From Paenibacillus polymyxa (GTDB taxonomy: Bacteria; Bacillota; Bacilli; Paenibacillales; Paenibacillaceae), in assembly GCF_018614975.1 (NCBI RefSeq), contig NZ_JAGGNR010000047.1, forward strand, positions 1 through 64,000: DNA of 64,000 nucleotides, in the 5' to 3' direction. Of this stretch, positions 41,847 through 49,706 are shown piece by piece. Position numbers and translations under genes: made by a program. The notes beneath the pieces are model-generated. The model saw only the letters and a program-made list of their open reading frames with translations. It was not told the origin of the DNA and did not search any database. Every line of letters begins with the position of its first letter. The stretch's first letter is position 1.

Positions 41847-42701
41847 ATGAGTGTACCTTCCCATTCAGATCAACCGGTTCAGCCGGAAAAGGGACTACAG
41901 GCAGATAAACAGGCTACATTGCGTCTGCAAATCTGGGAGACACCACTCATGCGACAAGGCAGTAGTGTACTCGAAGCTTTTGCTTGGGAAGAAGTCATGT
42001 GCAGGCGGGTTGGGGCAGGGCATCTGCCTGTTGCACATATATGGAGACACCCAGATGCCTTTGTAGCGGGTCTGCGTGACCGCAGGTTGCCACAGGCTGT
42101 AGAAGTGATGGAACGGATAAGAAGCCAAGGGACAGCGGTCTGTGTTCGGCCTTCCGGTGGAGCGGCAGTACCCTTGAACCCAGGGGTAGTTAATGTGTCG
42201 CTGATTCTGCCTAATCCCGGACATGCCATCAATATTCATGATGATTTCCGGGAGATGGCTTCGATTATTGCCGAGTCGCTAACACCGTGGTCGAATCAGG
42301 CGCAAACTGGTGAGGTTCAGGGTGCTTTTTGCCCTGGAGACTATGATGTCAGTGTAGGTGGGCTGAAATTCTGTGGTATTGCCCAGCGCAGGCAGGCAAA
42401 GGCGTATATTATTACTGCTTTTATCATCGTGGAAGGTCAGGGAGATCAACTGGCAGCGGACGTGCGTCAATTTTATCAGCATGCAGCAGGCGGGGCGAGT
42501 GAAGGATATCCTGATGTTCAGCCTGGAACGATGGCAAGTCTAAAGGAATTGGCAGGAGTACCTTCTGCAGCGGCATATACTGCCTCATTGGTTCGAACAC
42601 TGCGCGATCGCTATCCGCAGGCAGAAGCCAGCAGGGTGCTTAGTGTGGGCTCTGAAGAAGTACGTCTGACAGCTGAGCAGATGAAACTGCGCTATGATTG
42701 A
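41847..42701 (+). CDS. lipL: Lipoate/octanoate protein ligase family protein (LipL-like)
   Basis: A 284-residue member of the biotin/lipoate A/B ligase family. VCVRPSGGAAVPLNPGVVNVSLIL is the family's RRxSGGGAV block, and GAFCPGDYDVSVGGLKFCGIAQRRQ holds the conserved Cys and the Lys of the LipL/LipM octanoyltransferases. Length fits LipL (GcvH:E2 amidotransferase, ~281 residues) slightly better than LipM. The enzyme passes octanoyl groups to lipoyl domains. GGAGGTAATGG precedes the ATG. The choice between LipL and LipM is uncertain. Confidence 0.8.
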   Translation: MSVPSHSDQPVQPEKGLQADKQATLRLQIWETPLMRQGSSVLEAFAWEEVMCRRVGAGHLPVAHIWRHPDAFVAGLRDRRLPQAVEVMERIRSQGTAVCVRPSGGAAVPLNPGVVNVSLILPNPGHAINIHDDFREMASIIAESLTPWSNQAQTGEVQGAFCPGDYDVSVGGLKFCGIAQRRQAKAYIITAFIIVEGQGDQLAADVRQFYQHAAGGASEGYPDVQPGTMASLKELAGVPSAAAYTASLVRTLRDRYPQAEASRVLSVGSEEVRLTAEQMKLRYD

Positions 42702-42772
42702 GTTCTTGATAATCGGACTTGGAATTGGGTAATAGAGATGATATGATGTGATTTCGGAAGGAGAGTGTTAGG

Positions 42773-42997
42773 ATGGAAACGTTGAGATATACGTACTTAT
42801 ATGAGGTTGTATCTACAGGCGAAAAGTCTGAGTTCAGCCAAATGGCAACAAGCAAGGAAGAGGCTGCTGCACTGATCGTTGCTCGTATTGCCGATCTGGA
42901 GTTTACAGATGAGGCTGATATCAAGTTGGGCGATCTGATCGCAATTAGCAAACAGGTTGGCGACAACTATGTAGCGTGCGAGGGCTGTGCTTCTTAA
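42773..42997 (+). CDS. Conserved small hypothetical protein
   Basis: A 74-residue acidic protein not assigned to a family. It begins with two probable strands (LRYTYLYEVVSTGEKSEF), a helix (ATSKEEAAALIVARIADLEF), another strand region, and ends in CEGCAS with a C-x2-C pair. No signal peptide. Excellent ribosome site GGAAGGAGAG; a clear terminator follows, so it is a genuine gene. Confidence 0.75.
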   Translation: METLRYTYLYEVVSTGEKSEFSQMATSKEEAAALIVARIADLEFTDEADIKLGDLIAISKQVGDNYVACEGCAS

Positions 42998-43032
42998 GTG
43001 ACCATTTTGAAATAGGAAGTCTCTCAAAATAT

Positions 43033-43069
43033 AAGCAAGTCTCTATTTACAAGAGGCTTGCTTTTTTGT
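43033..43069 (+). terminator. Terminator after the 74-residue gene
   Basis: AAGCAAGTCTCT (43033-43044) with AGAGGCTTGCTT (43052-43063; one G-T pair), then TTTTTG. Confidence 0.88.
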
Positions 43070-43076
43070 TTACACC

Positions 43077-43119
43077 AAAAGAGATATCTTTCAGTCATTC
43101 GGCTGGAGATATCTCTTTT
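43077..43119 (-). terminator. Terminator of the DUF2935-SOD gene
   Basis: Perfect 13 bp arms AAAAGAGATATCT (43077-43089) and AGATATCTCTTTT (43107-43119); the flanking T/A runs allow use from both sides. Confidence 0.88.
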
Positions 43120-43144
43120 TTCTCTAATCCACCTAACCCCAAGC

Positions 43145-44425
43145 TTAATAAGGCGGCCACAACAACTTGCGTGCCGTTTCGTAACGCTCGGCAACAGCTG
43201 GCCAGTAGACAACGTTCCACCAGTCCTCAATATACTTTTTGCGTTCATTCTGATGTTTCAGATAGTAGGCGTGTTCCCACACATCCAGTGGCAGGAGCGG
43301 TACGATATCGGACTGGGACAGGTTCTGATGTTTTTCCGCCTGCAAAATCTCCAGACGATGTGCTCTCGGGCTCCAGACAAGCATCGCCCAGCCACTGCCT
43401 TCCACTTTGTTCGCAGCTTCCGTGAATTGATTCTTAAACGCTTCATAACTCCCGAAATCCCGCTTGATCTGCTCCGCCAGCATACCGGAAGGTTTGCCAC
43501 CGCCAGCAGGATTCATAATGGTCCAGAAGATCGTATGCAGGTAATGGCCTGCCCCGTTGAAGGCGAGTTCACGTTCCCAATGTTTGATGAGTTCAAAGTT
43601 ATTCTTTTTTCGCGATTCCGCCAGTTTCTTCTCTGCCACATTTAGTCCGTCCACATAAGATTGATGGTGTTTGTCATGATGGATACGCATCGTCAGCTCA
43701 TCAATATGTGGCTCCAGCGCATTGTACGCATAGGGAAGAGGAGGCAGTGTGTGTCCTCCAATGGGTACCGGCTTTTCTTTTACAGGAGGTGCTGTAGAGC
43801 TGGGGGTGGCTTGTGTTGTTCCGGTAGAAGGCGGTTGAACGGTTGCAGATTGGATCTGAGCTGAAGCGACAGGTGCATTTACATTCCCCTCTGGAGAAGC
43901 TGGAGCTTCTGAAGCTTGGCGATGGATGTTTCCTGGCCCTGACGTATGCAACGCATTTTCCAGAAAAAGTGACGGCTCCGAATCGGTTTCGCGCAAGATG
44001 CCAGGTTGGCCAAGCGTATCCAATACGCCCAGAAAATATTCTGATTCGCGGATAAAATGCAGAATGAGTACTTTGGCAAGCGGAACAGCTTGCACCGCAG
44101 CACTTTGTTCCAGAAGAACATACAGCTGTTTGATGAACTCTCTCGATTGCTGCCGAGCTGCCAACACAAGTTGATCGATACAACGAACCATGTAGGGAGC
44201 AGGTGAATGGGTTCCGGGCAATAGTTGTTTTAAAAGCTGATTGGCTACTCGCTCACTGTTTGCAAAGGTGGCCTCCCATTCCTCCAGTAGCTTGACGTAT
44301 GGGGGCTCCAGATCAGGAACCAGGGCACGAATGACGAGTGTATGTTCTTTCTCCTGTTCTTTCCAGAAACGGATTTCCTCCAATGTCCGCAGAGGCAGCA
44401 GGTGACCATATCCATACCAGTTCAT
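43145..44425 (-). CDS. Superoxide dismutase fused to an N-terminal DUF2935-like domain
   Basis: A 426-residue protein in three parts. Residues ~1-145 are all-helical with Glu/His pairs (LEEIRFWKEQEKEHTLVIRAL, LILHFIRESEYFLGVL), resembling DUF2935, a ferritin/hemerythrin-like bundle. Residues ~148-215 are a Pro/Ser/Thr-rich linker. Residues ~220-426 form a full Fe/Mn SOD (LPYAYNALEPHIDELTMRIHHDKHH, FNGAGHYLHTIFW, DVWEHAYYLKHQNERKKYI). No signal peptide is seen. Ribosome site AAGGAGGT. Its metal cannot be told; the helical domain may hold a second metal site. It stands 7.4 kb from the ordinary sodA. Confidence 0.9.
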   Translation of the reverse strand: MNWYGYGHLLPLRTLEEIRFWKEQEKEHTLVIRALVPDLEPPYVKLLEEWEATFANSERVANQLLKQLLPGTHSPAPYMVRCIDQLVLAARQQSREFIKQLYVLLEQSAAVQAVPLAKVLILHFIRESEYFLGVLDTLGQPGILRETDSEPSLFLENALHTSGPGNIHRQASEAPASPEGNVNAPVASAQIQSATVQPPSTGTTQATPSSTAPPVKEKPVPIGGHTLPPLPYAYNALEPHIDELTMRIHHDKHHQSYVDGLNVAEKKLAESRKKNNFELIKHWERELAFNGAGHYLHTIFWTIMNPAGGGKPSGMLAEQIKRDFGSYEAFKNQFTEAANKVEGSGWAMLVWSPRAHRLEILQAEKHQNLSQSDIVPLLPLDVWEHAYYLKHQNERKKYIEDWWNVVYWPAVAERYETARKLLWPPY

Positions 44426-44524
44426 ATCTGGTGGACCTCCTTCAGATGAAATTTATTGCATGCTCAGACCGTCGCTTAATGCGTCCCAAGAGTATATTCC
44501 ACTGGCCTGTTGTCCTATGTATGC

Positions 44525-44548
44525 AAAAAAAAGAGCCCCTAAGGGCAC
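44525..44548 (-). terminator. Terminator of the membrane-anchored hydrolase gene
   Basis: On the minus strand GCCC-TTAG-GGGC (44535-44546) is followed by a run of eight T (44525-44532 on the plus strand as A). It lies ~36 bases after the stop codon at 44584. The stem is short. Confidence 0.65.
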
Positions 44549-44583
44549 AAGGATCAACGGGAAAATCGATGATTGAAATCTGG

Positions 44584-45609
44584 TTATTCTCCATTATTCG
44601 TGTTTTGCACATCGTCACTGCTTGTTTTCGTTACATGACTCAGGAAAGTTGAGACACGGCGCAGATATTCTTTTGGATGCTCCCGGAAGATCAACTCATG
44701 GTGCGCATCCTGGACAATCCATACATCCGAGTACGGATTGGTCTGGTTGGCGGCGAGTTGCTCCGCAATTGGATAAGGCGCCTTCTCGTCCTCTGTACCA
44801 TGGATGAAGAAAATCGGGAACGGATAATCTTCCTTTTTCACTTCCTGATACGGAATCTGTTGCAATCCGGTACCATTCAGAACAGGGAACAACAGCTTCA
44901 TGATCTCGAGTGTAGGCTGACGCGGGAGATCGATCTGGTTGTGAATGTTGTGGTACAGCGTATCCGGCTCTAGCAGGAACGCACTGTCCAGAATCATCGC
45001 ATCCACTTCCTGCGTAATCAGTCCGGTTTGTAGCGCCGTACCGGCACCCATCGAGAAGCCCCAGACAACCAGTTCCTGCGCACCGCGCTGCTTGGCGAAC
45101 TGGATGGCACCCAGCAATTGCTGTGACTCAGCTTTGCCACCTGTGGCTACAGCTTTGTTCACCTGAGAGGCGAAGCCATAATCGAACATGACCACGTTGA
45201 ACCCAAGTTGATGGGCATAGTGTGCCAGGTCATACATGGGTACCCATGTTTCTTCGCGGTTGGCACCATAGCCATGACTGAAAATAATCGTTTTGCTTGC
45301 GGCATTGTCAGCAGGTATATACCATCCCTGCATCGTCCGGCTGCCATCTGCTGCCGGGAACGTGATGTCTTCGTACTTCATGTTCTTGGCCTGCATCGGA
45401 TTGGAGAAGACCGGCGCTACCGTTGGATTGGATAATACCCATGCGATGTAACCATGCAGTGCAATAAAACAAAATAGTAGAAAAAATACAACGGAGAGCA
45501 GCAACGCTACGATAATATGTTTGAACCGAATAAGCCTCGGTGATAGGGGAGAAGGCAGATCGGACACTTTTGTTTGCAGCGGGGCTTCGCTCTGGGATGT
45601 TTGATACAT
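44584..45609 (-). CDS. Membrane-anchored alpha/beta hydrolase
   Basis: A 341-residue protein with one N-terminal transmembrane helix (~28-52, HIIVALLLSVVFFLLFCFIALHGYIAWVL) and an alpha/beta hydrolase domain outside or facing the membrane. The oxyanion strand is TIIFSHGYGANREETW, the nucleophile is Ser in VWGFSMGAGTALQ, the acid is near FFIHGTEDEKAPY, and the His lies in QDAHHELIFREHP. It belongs to the YqkD/YfhR-like group, with unknown substrate. AAAGGAGGGG precedes the ATG. Confidence 0.9.
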   Translation of the reverse strand: MYQTSQSEAPLQTKVSDLPSPLSPRLIRFKHIIVALLLSVVFFLLFCFIALHGYIAWVLSNPTVAPVFSNPMQAKNMKYEDITFPAADGSRTMQGWYIPADNAASKTIIFSHGYGANREETWVPMYDLAHYAHQLGFNVVMFDYGFASQVNKAVATGGKAESQQLLGAIQFAKQRGAQELVVWGFSMGAGTALQTGLITQEVDAMILDSAFLLEPDTLYHNIHNQIDLPRQPTLEIMKLLFPVLNGTGLQQIPYQEVKKEDYPFPIFFIHGTEDEKAPYPIAEQLAANQTNPYSDVWIVQDAHHELIFREHPKEYLRRVSTFLSHVTKTSSDDVQNTNNGE

Positions 45610-45890
45610 GAATGCCCCTCCTTTGAAGTTCAGTTGAAGATAACAACGGCATGAAAAGAGAATTGCGTTGATTTCAGAGCCTGCTTCAGAGCGATATCTT
45701 AATGTAATATATCTTTATCGTATGTTCCTGTATAGTCAAAGTCAATTGATTGAGGGCATTTGTTACGCAATTGTTATATAGTTCTTAAGATATATGGGTA
45801 ACATTACCTTAGTGGGTAAATTACAGGGGATTAAGTCTTATAAAAAGGAAAATTTACACGTTGGCCTATTTCGATTTTGGCTCTTTTTGG
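45610..45890. other. Intergenic region between divergent hydrolase and iclR genes
   Basis: AT-rich, no coding pattern. The iclR promoter lies at its right end (45891-45919); no promoter for the hydrolase could be assigned with confidence. Confidence 0.4.
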
Positions 45891-45948
45891 TTTACAGATG
45901 AGACCGTTTCTCATATAATTTATGTAACCAAGTTTCATGTGATGAAAC
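45891..45948 (+). promoter_or_regulatory. iclR promoter with GTTTCAT-N3-ATGAAAC operator
   Basis: TTTACA (45891-45896), 17 bases, TATAAT (45914-45919), then the perfect dyad GTTTCAT-GTG-ATGAAAC (45932-45948) at about +6 to +22. Its position suits autorepression. The same dyad occurs upstream of acnA at 59659-59675. Confidence 0.75.
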
Positions 45949-45967
45949 ATGAGGAGGGCATTATGCC

Positions 45968-46711
45968 ATGGAAGATCGCAAGTTAACCGTCCGGGCTGTG
46001 GAACGGGCGCTGGATATATTATTATGTTTTACCACACGCAGTGATCTGGGACTCACCGAGATTGCCAGCCAGATCGGCCTGCACAAAAGTACAGTGCACC
46101 GCTTGATGGCTACACTGGAGGATCGAGGGTTCGTGATCCGCGATGCAGCAACAGAGAAGTACCGACTTGGCATCCGAATCTGGGAGCTGTCTGCACATAT
46201 GTCCCGCAGTGATGATCCCGCTATTCTGCTGCTGCCTGCGATGGAGCGGCTGAGAGATCGATTGGGAGAGACCGTGAGTCTGTACCTGCGTGATGGCAGT
46301 GAACGGATTCGGATTCAGGCTGTGCAAAGTGATCAGGCGATTCGCCGAGTCGCTCCTGTCGGTGTCAGACTCCCGCTGTCTGTGGGGGCTTCCAGCAAAG
46401 TCTTGATGGCGTTTGCCACGGATGAGGATCGTGAAGAACTGATGAACGGGCCGGAATGGCCGGTGTTTATTGATCCGGCGGTGTATTTGGCGCAAATGGG
46501 AGATATCCGGGATAACGGATATGCGACGAGTTATGAGGAACGTGAGCCGGGAGCTGCCGCGGTATCGGTACCGATTATGGATCGCAGAGGCAATATTGCA
46601 GCTGCCCTCTCGGTCTCAGGGCCTGTCAGCCGACTTTCGCAGGAGACATTGCATGAGTATGCACCGGTGCTGAAGGAAGCTGCTACGCAGATGGGGCTCA
46701 TGTTATCCTGA
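45968..46711 (+). CDS. IclR family transcriptional regulator
   Basis: A 247-residue IclR protein: N-terminal winged helix KLTVRAVERALDILLCFTTRSDLGLTEIASQIGLHKSTVHRLMATLEDRGFV, then the IclR effector domain (~85-247) with LRDGSERIRIQAVQ, LPLSVGASSKVLMAFA and YEEREPGAAAVSVPIMDRRGNIAAALSVSGP. These regulators usually sense small organic acids. Its leader holds a perfect dyad that recurs at acnA, pointing to the TCA cycle as a target. GAGGAGGG precedes the ATG by 11 bases. No target gene is adjacent. Confidence 0.92.
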   Translation: MEDRKLTVRAVERALDILLCFTTRSDLGLTEIASQIGLHKSTVHRLMATLEDRGFVIRDAATEKYRLGIRIWELSAHMSRSDDPAILLLPAMERLRDRLGETVSLYLRDGSERIRIQAVQSDQAIRRVAPVGVRLPLSVGASSKVLMAFATDEDREELMNGPEWPVFIDPAVYLAQMGDIRDNGYATSYEEREPGAAAVSVPIMDRRGNIAAALSVSGPVSRLSQETLHEYAPVLKEAATQMGLMLS

Positions 46712-46865
46712 TGTTGATGTAAGCTTTTTCTCCAATTGAGTTAATTTTCTGGAATATAAAGGTTGTTTTTATGTTCCAGTTGCGCTACTCTGTAATGGAC
46801 GGCCCATTGGGGCCAGCTTCATTGAATATGAACGGCGGCTTGTGTATGCCGCAACTTGTTAACGT

Positions 46866-46960
46866 TACTGGGGGAGTCCGAACTGTCCGGACTGAGACGG
46901 AATCGCATGAGATTCTAGACCCTTTGAACCTGATCTGGATCATACCAGCGTAGGGAAGTA
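46866..46960 (+). ncRNA. TPP riboswitch (THI element)
   Basis: Contains the conserved THI-box blocks in order: GGGGGAGTCC, CCGGACTGAGA, GACCCTTTGAACCTGATCTGG and ACCAGCGTAGGGAAGT. It sits upstream of thiC and is followed by a rho-independent terminator, so thiamine pyrophosphate should cause premature termination. Confidence 0.95.
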
Positions 46961-47052
46961 ATCGGCGATATGACCACAACCACCACATGATGTGACCCTT
47001 GCATTACTCCGTTAAGGAGCTGCATGAAGGTGCATTATTGGTGATGGACATT

Positions 47053-47086
47053 AAAAGTCGGTTCCTTCGGGGACCGGCTTTTTTAT
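47053..47086 (+). terminator. Riboswitch-controlled terminator
   Basis: AAAAGTCGGTTCC (47053-47065), TTCG-type loop, GGGACCGGCTTTTTT. It is the expression platform of the TPP riboswitch. Confidence 0.88.
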
Positions 47087-47363
47087 ATACAGTGAACGGG
47101 CGATATTGCACGTACTCCATTGATTTCTTTTTCAATAACCTGCGAAAGTGGGCTTGGATGATGAGAGAGAAGTCAACATAGATCCTTGATCTGTGGAGCC
47201 TCCGTTATGTTGTGAACTGTACATGAAAAGTGTCTCTCCTGGTCTGGTGCAGGATCGCTCTTTCTTCTCTGCATTGTGCATGATTTGGGACAGGTACGTA
47301 AGCGAACTGATGACGATACCAACCAAACCAAGTGAACGAACACTGAGGAGGAGACGAGCGAAC
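47087..47363 (+). other. Long extra leader between riboswitch terminator and thiC
   Basis: About 277 bases after the terminator with no gene supported by a ribosome site until GAGGAGGAG just before thiC. The thiC frame is open backwards to 47193, but those codons do not resemble ThiC. The reason for such a long leader is not evident. Confidence 0.45.
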
Positions 47364-49181
47364 ATGAGTACAGGAAATCAAACGGGACAACAAGCGATGG
47401 AACAGGAACATAACGGTCAGCAGGTGGAAAAGAAAACAAGCGCGGCCGGACGGGTTCAGCCCTTTCCGGGCAGCCGCAAAGTCTACATTCAGGGCTCACG
47501 GCCGGACATTGCTGTACCGGAACGTGAGATAGCCCTTCATGATACAAATACTCCCCAAGGGGTGGAGCATAACGAACCGCTGTGTGTCTACGATACGAGC
47601 GGTCCCATGACTGATCCCGGATTTCACGCCGATATCCGGACAGGTCTGCCAGCCCTGCGTACCCGCTGGATCACAGAGCGTGGCGATGTGGAGGCTTACG
47701 AAGGCCGTACAGTTAAACCCGAGGATAACGGACTAAAGCCCGGAGGGAAGAGAGCTGGAGCTGAAGAGTACCCTGGATTACGCGATAAACCGCTGCGAGC
47801 ACAGACAGGACGCTGTGTGACTCAGATGCACTACGCGAGACAGGGAGTCATTACGGCAGAGATGGAGTTTGCCGCCATTCGTGAAGGCGTGGAGCCGGAA
47901 TTCGTGCGGCAGGAGCTGGCGAGTGGAAGAGCCATTCTGCCATGTAACATTAATCACCCGGAGAGTGAGCCGATGTTGATCGGTCGTCATTTTCATGTGA
48001 AGATCAATGCCAACATAGGTAACTCTGCCGTATCTTCCTCCATCGAGGAAGAGGTCGAGAAGATGACCTGGGCGGTACGATGGGGATCGGATACCGTTAT
48101 GGATCTGTCCACAGGCAAAAACATTCATACCACCCGGGAGTGGATCATCCGTAATTCACCTGTGCCGATTGGTACGGTGCCGCTGTATCAGGCGCTGGAG
48201 AAGGTGAATGGCGAAGCGGAAGCGCTGACCTGGGAGTTGTACCGTGACACACTCATTGAGCAGGCAGAGCAGGGCGTGGACTACTTTACGATTCATGCAG
48301 GTGTACTGCTGCGTTATATCCCCATGACCGCCAAGCGGATGACAGGCATTGTGTCCCGGGGCGGGTCCATTATGGCAGCATGGTGCCTTGCGCATCATCA
48401 GGAGAATTTTTTGTACACCCATTTTGAAGAAATCTGCGAGATTATGAAAAGGTATGATGTGGCGTTTTCGCTGGGAGATGGACTTCGTCCAGGCAGTATC
48501 TACGATGCCAATGACGAAGCTCAGATGGCGGAACTGGCTACGCTTGGGGAACTGACGCAGATCGCATGGAAGCATGATGTGCAGGTGATGATTGAAGGCC
48601 CGGGGCATGTGCCGATGCACAAGATCAAGGAGAATGTGGACCTGCAGATGGAGATATGTAAAGAGGCACCGTTCTATACGCTGGGGCCGCTGACGACCGA
48701 CATTGCCCCGGGATACGATCACATCACGTCTGCCATTGGGGCAGCCATGATTGGTTGGTTCGGCACGTCCATGCTCTGTTATGTTACGCCAAAAGAACAT
48801 CTGGGCTTGCCCAACAAGGATGATGTGCGGGAAGGGGTCATCGCCTACAAGATCGCAGCTCACGCCGCCGATCTGGCGAAGGGTCATCCGCGTGCCCAGC
48901 GCCGGGATGACGCATTGTCCAAAGCACGGTTCGAGTTCCGTTGGCGTGACCAGTTCAACCTCTCACTGGACCCGGAACGTGCGCTGTCCTACCATGATGA
49001 GACGCTGCCAGCAGAAGGAGCCAAAGAAGCTCATTTCTGCTCCATGTGCGGACCAAAGTTCTGTAGCATGCGCATCACGCAGGACATTCGTGCCTTTGCG
49101 GCGGATAAAGGATTGTCCGAGAATGAGGCTGTAGCTGCCGGGATGCAGGAAAAGGCAGAGGAATATCGGACACGCTCCTAG
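47364..49181 (+). CDS. thiC: Phosphomethylpyrimidine synthase ThiC
   Basis: A 605-residue ThiC. The N-terminal PGSRKVYIQGSRPDIAVPEREI, the core MTQMHYARQGVITAEMEFAAIREG, and the C-terminal radical-SAM cluster motif C-x2-C-x4-C (FCSMCGPKFCSM) are all present. It converts aminoimidazole ribotide to hydroxymethylpyrimidine phosphate, the pyrimidine half of thiamine. ATG at 47364 with GAGGAGGAG upstream. It is controlled by the TPP riboswitch at 46866. No other thiamine gene follows. Confidence 0.97.
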   Translation: MSTGNQTGQQAMEQEHNGQQVEKKTSAAGRVQPFPGSRKVYIQGSRPDIAVPEREIALHDTNTPQGVEHNEPLCVYDTSGPMTDPGFHADIRTGLPALRTRWITERGDVEAYEGRTVKPEDNGLKPGGKRAGAEEYPGLRDKPLRAQTGRCVTQMHYARQGVITAEMEFAAIREGVEPEFVRQELASGRAILPCNINHPESEPMLIGRHFHVKINANIGNSAVSSSIEEEVEKMTWAVRWGSDTVMDLSTGKNIHTTREWIIRNSPVPIGTVPLYQALEKVNGEAEALTWELYRDTLIEQAEQGVDYFTIHAGVLLRYIPMTAKRMTGIVSRGGSIMAAWCLAHHQENFLYTHFEEICEIMKRYDVAFSLGDGLRPGSIYDANDEAQMAELATLGELTQIAWKHDVQVMIEGPGHVPMHKIKENVDLQMEICKEAPFYTLGPLTTDIAPGYDHITSAIGAAMIGWFGTSMLCYVTPKEHLGLPNKDDVREGVIAYKIAAHAADLAKGHPRAQRRDDALSKARFEFRWRDQFNLSLDPERALSYHDETLPAEGAKEAHFCSMCGPKFCSMRITQDIRAFAADKGLSENEAVAAGMQEKAEEYRTRS

Positions 49182-49292
49182 GCGCCGGTACAGCGCAAGC
49201 TGGGCAGTCTGACATCGTTTGAAGGTGAGAATACTGCTATCATGTCTTTTTCTTATTGATCAGCTTCCTGATACTTTTTATCAGCATTATGG

Positions 49293-49321
49293 TTGATTGT
49301 CTAGCAGATGTTTAATAAAAT
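49293..49321 (+). promoter_or_regulatory. Promoter of the candidate antisense RNA
   Basis: TTGATT (49293-49298), 17 bases, TAAAAT (49316-49321), giving a start point near 49328, just before the first hairpin of the RNA. Confidence 0.6.
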
Positions 49322-49327
49322 GGATGT

Positions 49328-49463
49328 AAGTAAACACCAATAAGAGTAGCCAGGCCAATGGCTACTCCTGCACAGCATTTGCGGTGGGTATTCCTCCGAG
49401 TGCAGCAAGTTCAGATGAAGTGACCCGTCAGGCCGTCAACCTGTGGCGGGTCATTTCTTTTTA
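49328..49463 (+). ncRNA. Candidate antisense RNA antitoxin of a type I system
   Basis: A ~135 nt structured, non-coding transcript is predicted: hairpin GAGTAGCCA/TGGCTACTC (49343-49367), a second stem CTGCAC (49368-49373) with GTGCAG (49400-49405) whose loop exposes TTCCTCC, then a terminator TGACCCG (49421-49427)/CGGGTCA (49447-49453) with TTTCTTTTT. The terminator overlaps the stop codon of the minus-strand toxin peptide (49451-49534), as in txpA/ratA-like convergent pairs. The exposed CCTCC could also contact the toxin's GGAGG. Confidence 0.65.
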
Positions 49464-49534
49464 CGATCGATGTATGTCAGGAGCGCAATAATTAACATCG
49501 CAAACACGATTACGTCGTTAAAAGAGAAGTTCAT
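49451..49534 (-). CDS. Small membrane peptide, candidate type I (holin-like) toxin
   Basis: A 27-residue peptide: MNFSFNDVIVFAMLIIALLT then YIDRKKK. One hydrophobic helix with a basic tail is the pattern of TxpA/Fst/holin-like type I toxins. The ribosome site is nearly a perfect anti-16S match (GGAGGTGATC), 4 bases from the ATG, but CCTCC just upstream can pair with it in a hairpin (49542-49556), so translation would be restrained. An extended -10 promoter lies at 49594-49602. Its 3' end overlaps a convergent structured RNA. Toxicity is inferred, not shown. Confidence 0.65.
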   Translation of the reverse strand: MNFSFNDVIVFAMLIIALLTYIDRKKK

Positions 49535-49541
49535 AGGATCA

Positions 49542-49602
49542 CCTCCCACTGGAGGCAAGCCTATTTTCCACCACAAATTGGCTGTACAAAGTGATTATAC
49601 CA
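49542..49602 (-). promoter_or_regulatory. Toxin promoter and Shine-Dalgarno-sequestering hairpin
   Basis: On the minus strand TGGTATAAT (extended -10; 49602-49594) gives a ~50 nt leader. Just before the ATG, GCCTCC-AGT-GGGAGG (49556-49542) forms a tight hairpin that buries the ribosome site. Type I toxin mRNAs are commonly controlled this way. Confidence 0.6.
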
Positions 49603-49606
49603 TTTG

Positions 49607-49635
49607 AAATGCTCTTGTTGGAGAGCATTTTTATT
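49607..49635. terminator. Hairpin between the toxin promoter and the racemase-like gene
   Basis: Perfect 9 bp arms AAATGCTCT (49607-49615) and AGAGCATTT (49622-49630), followed on the plus strand by TTATTTT. It may stop plus-strand transcripts or mark the end of the minus-strand racemase-like gene. Confidence 0.6.
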
Positions 49636-49706
49636 TTGCAAAAGGAGCCTACATACTGGTTTTTACAAGTTTTAAGTGATTGGAATATTTCACTCCAAAT
49701 CAGCCA

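Noticed and set aside
47193..47363. N-terminal extension of ThiC by 57 codons
   Set aside because: These codons do not resemble ThiC and no ribosome site precedes them, while GAGGAGGAG precedes the ATG at 47364.
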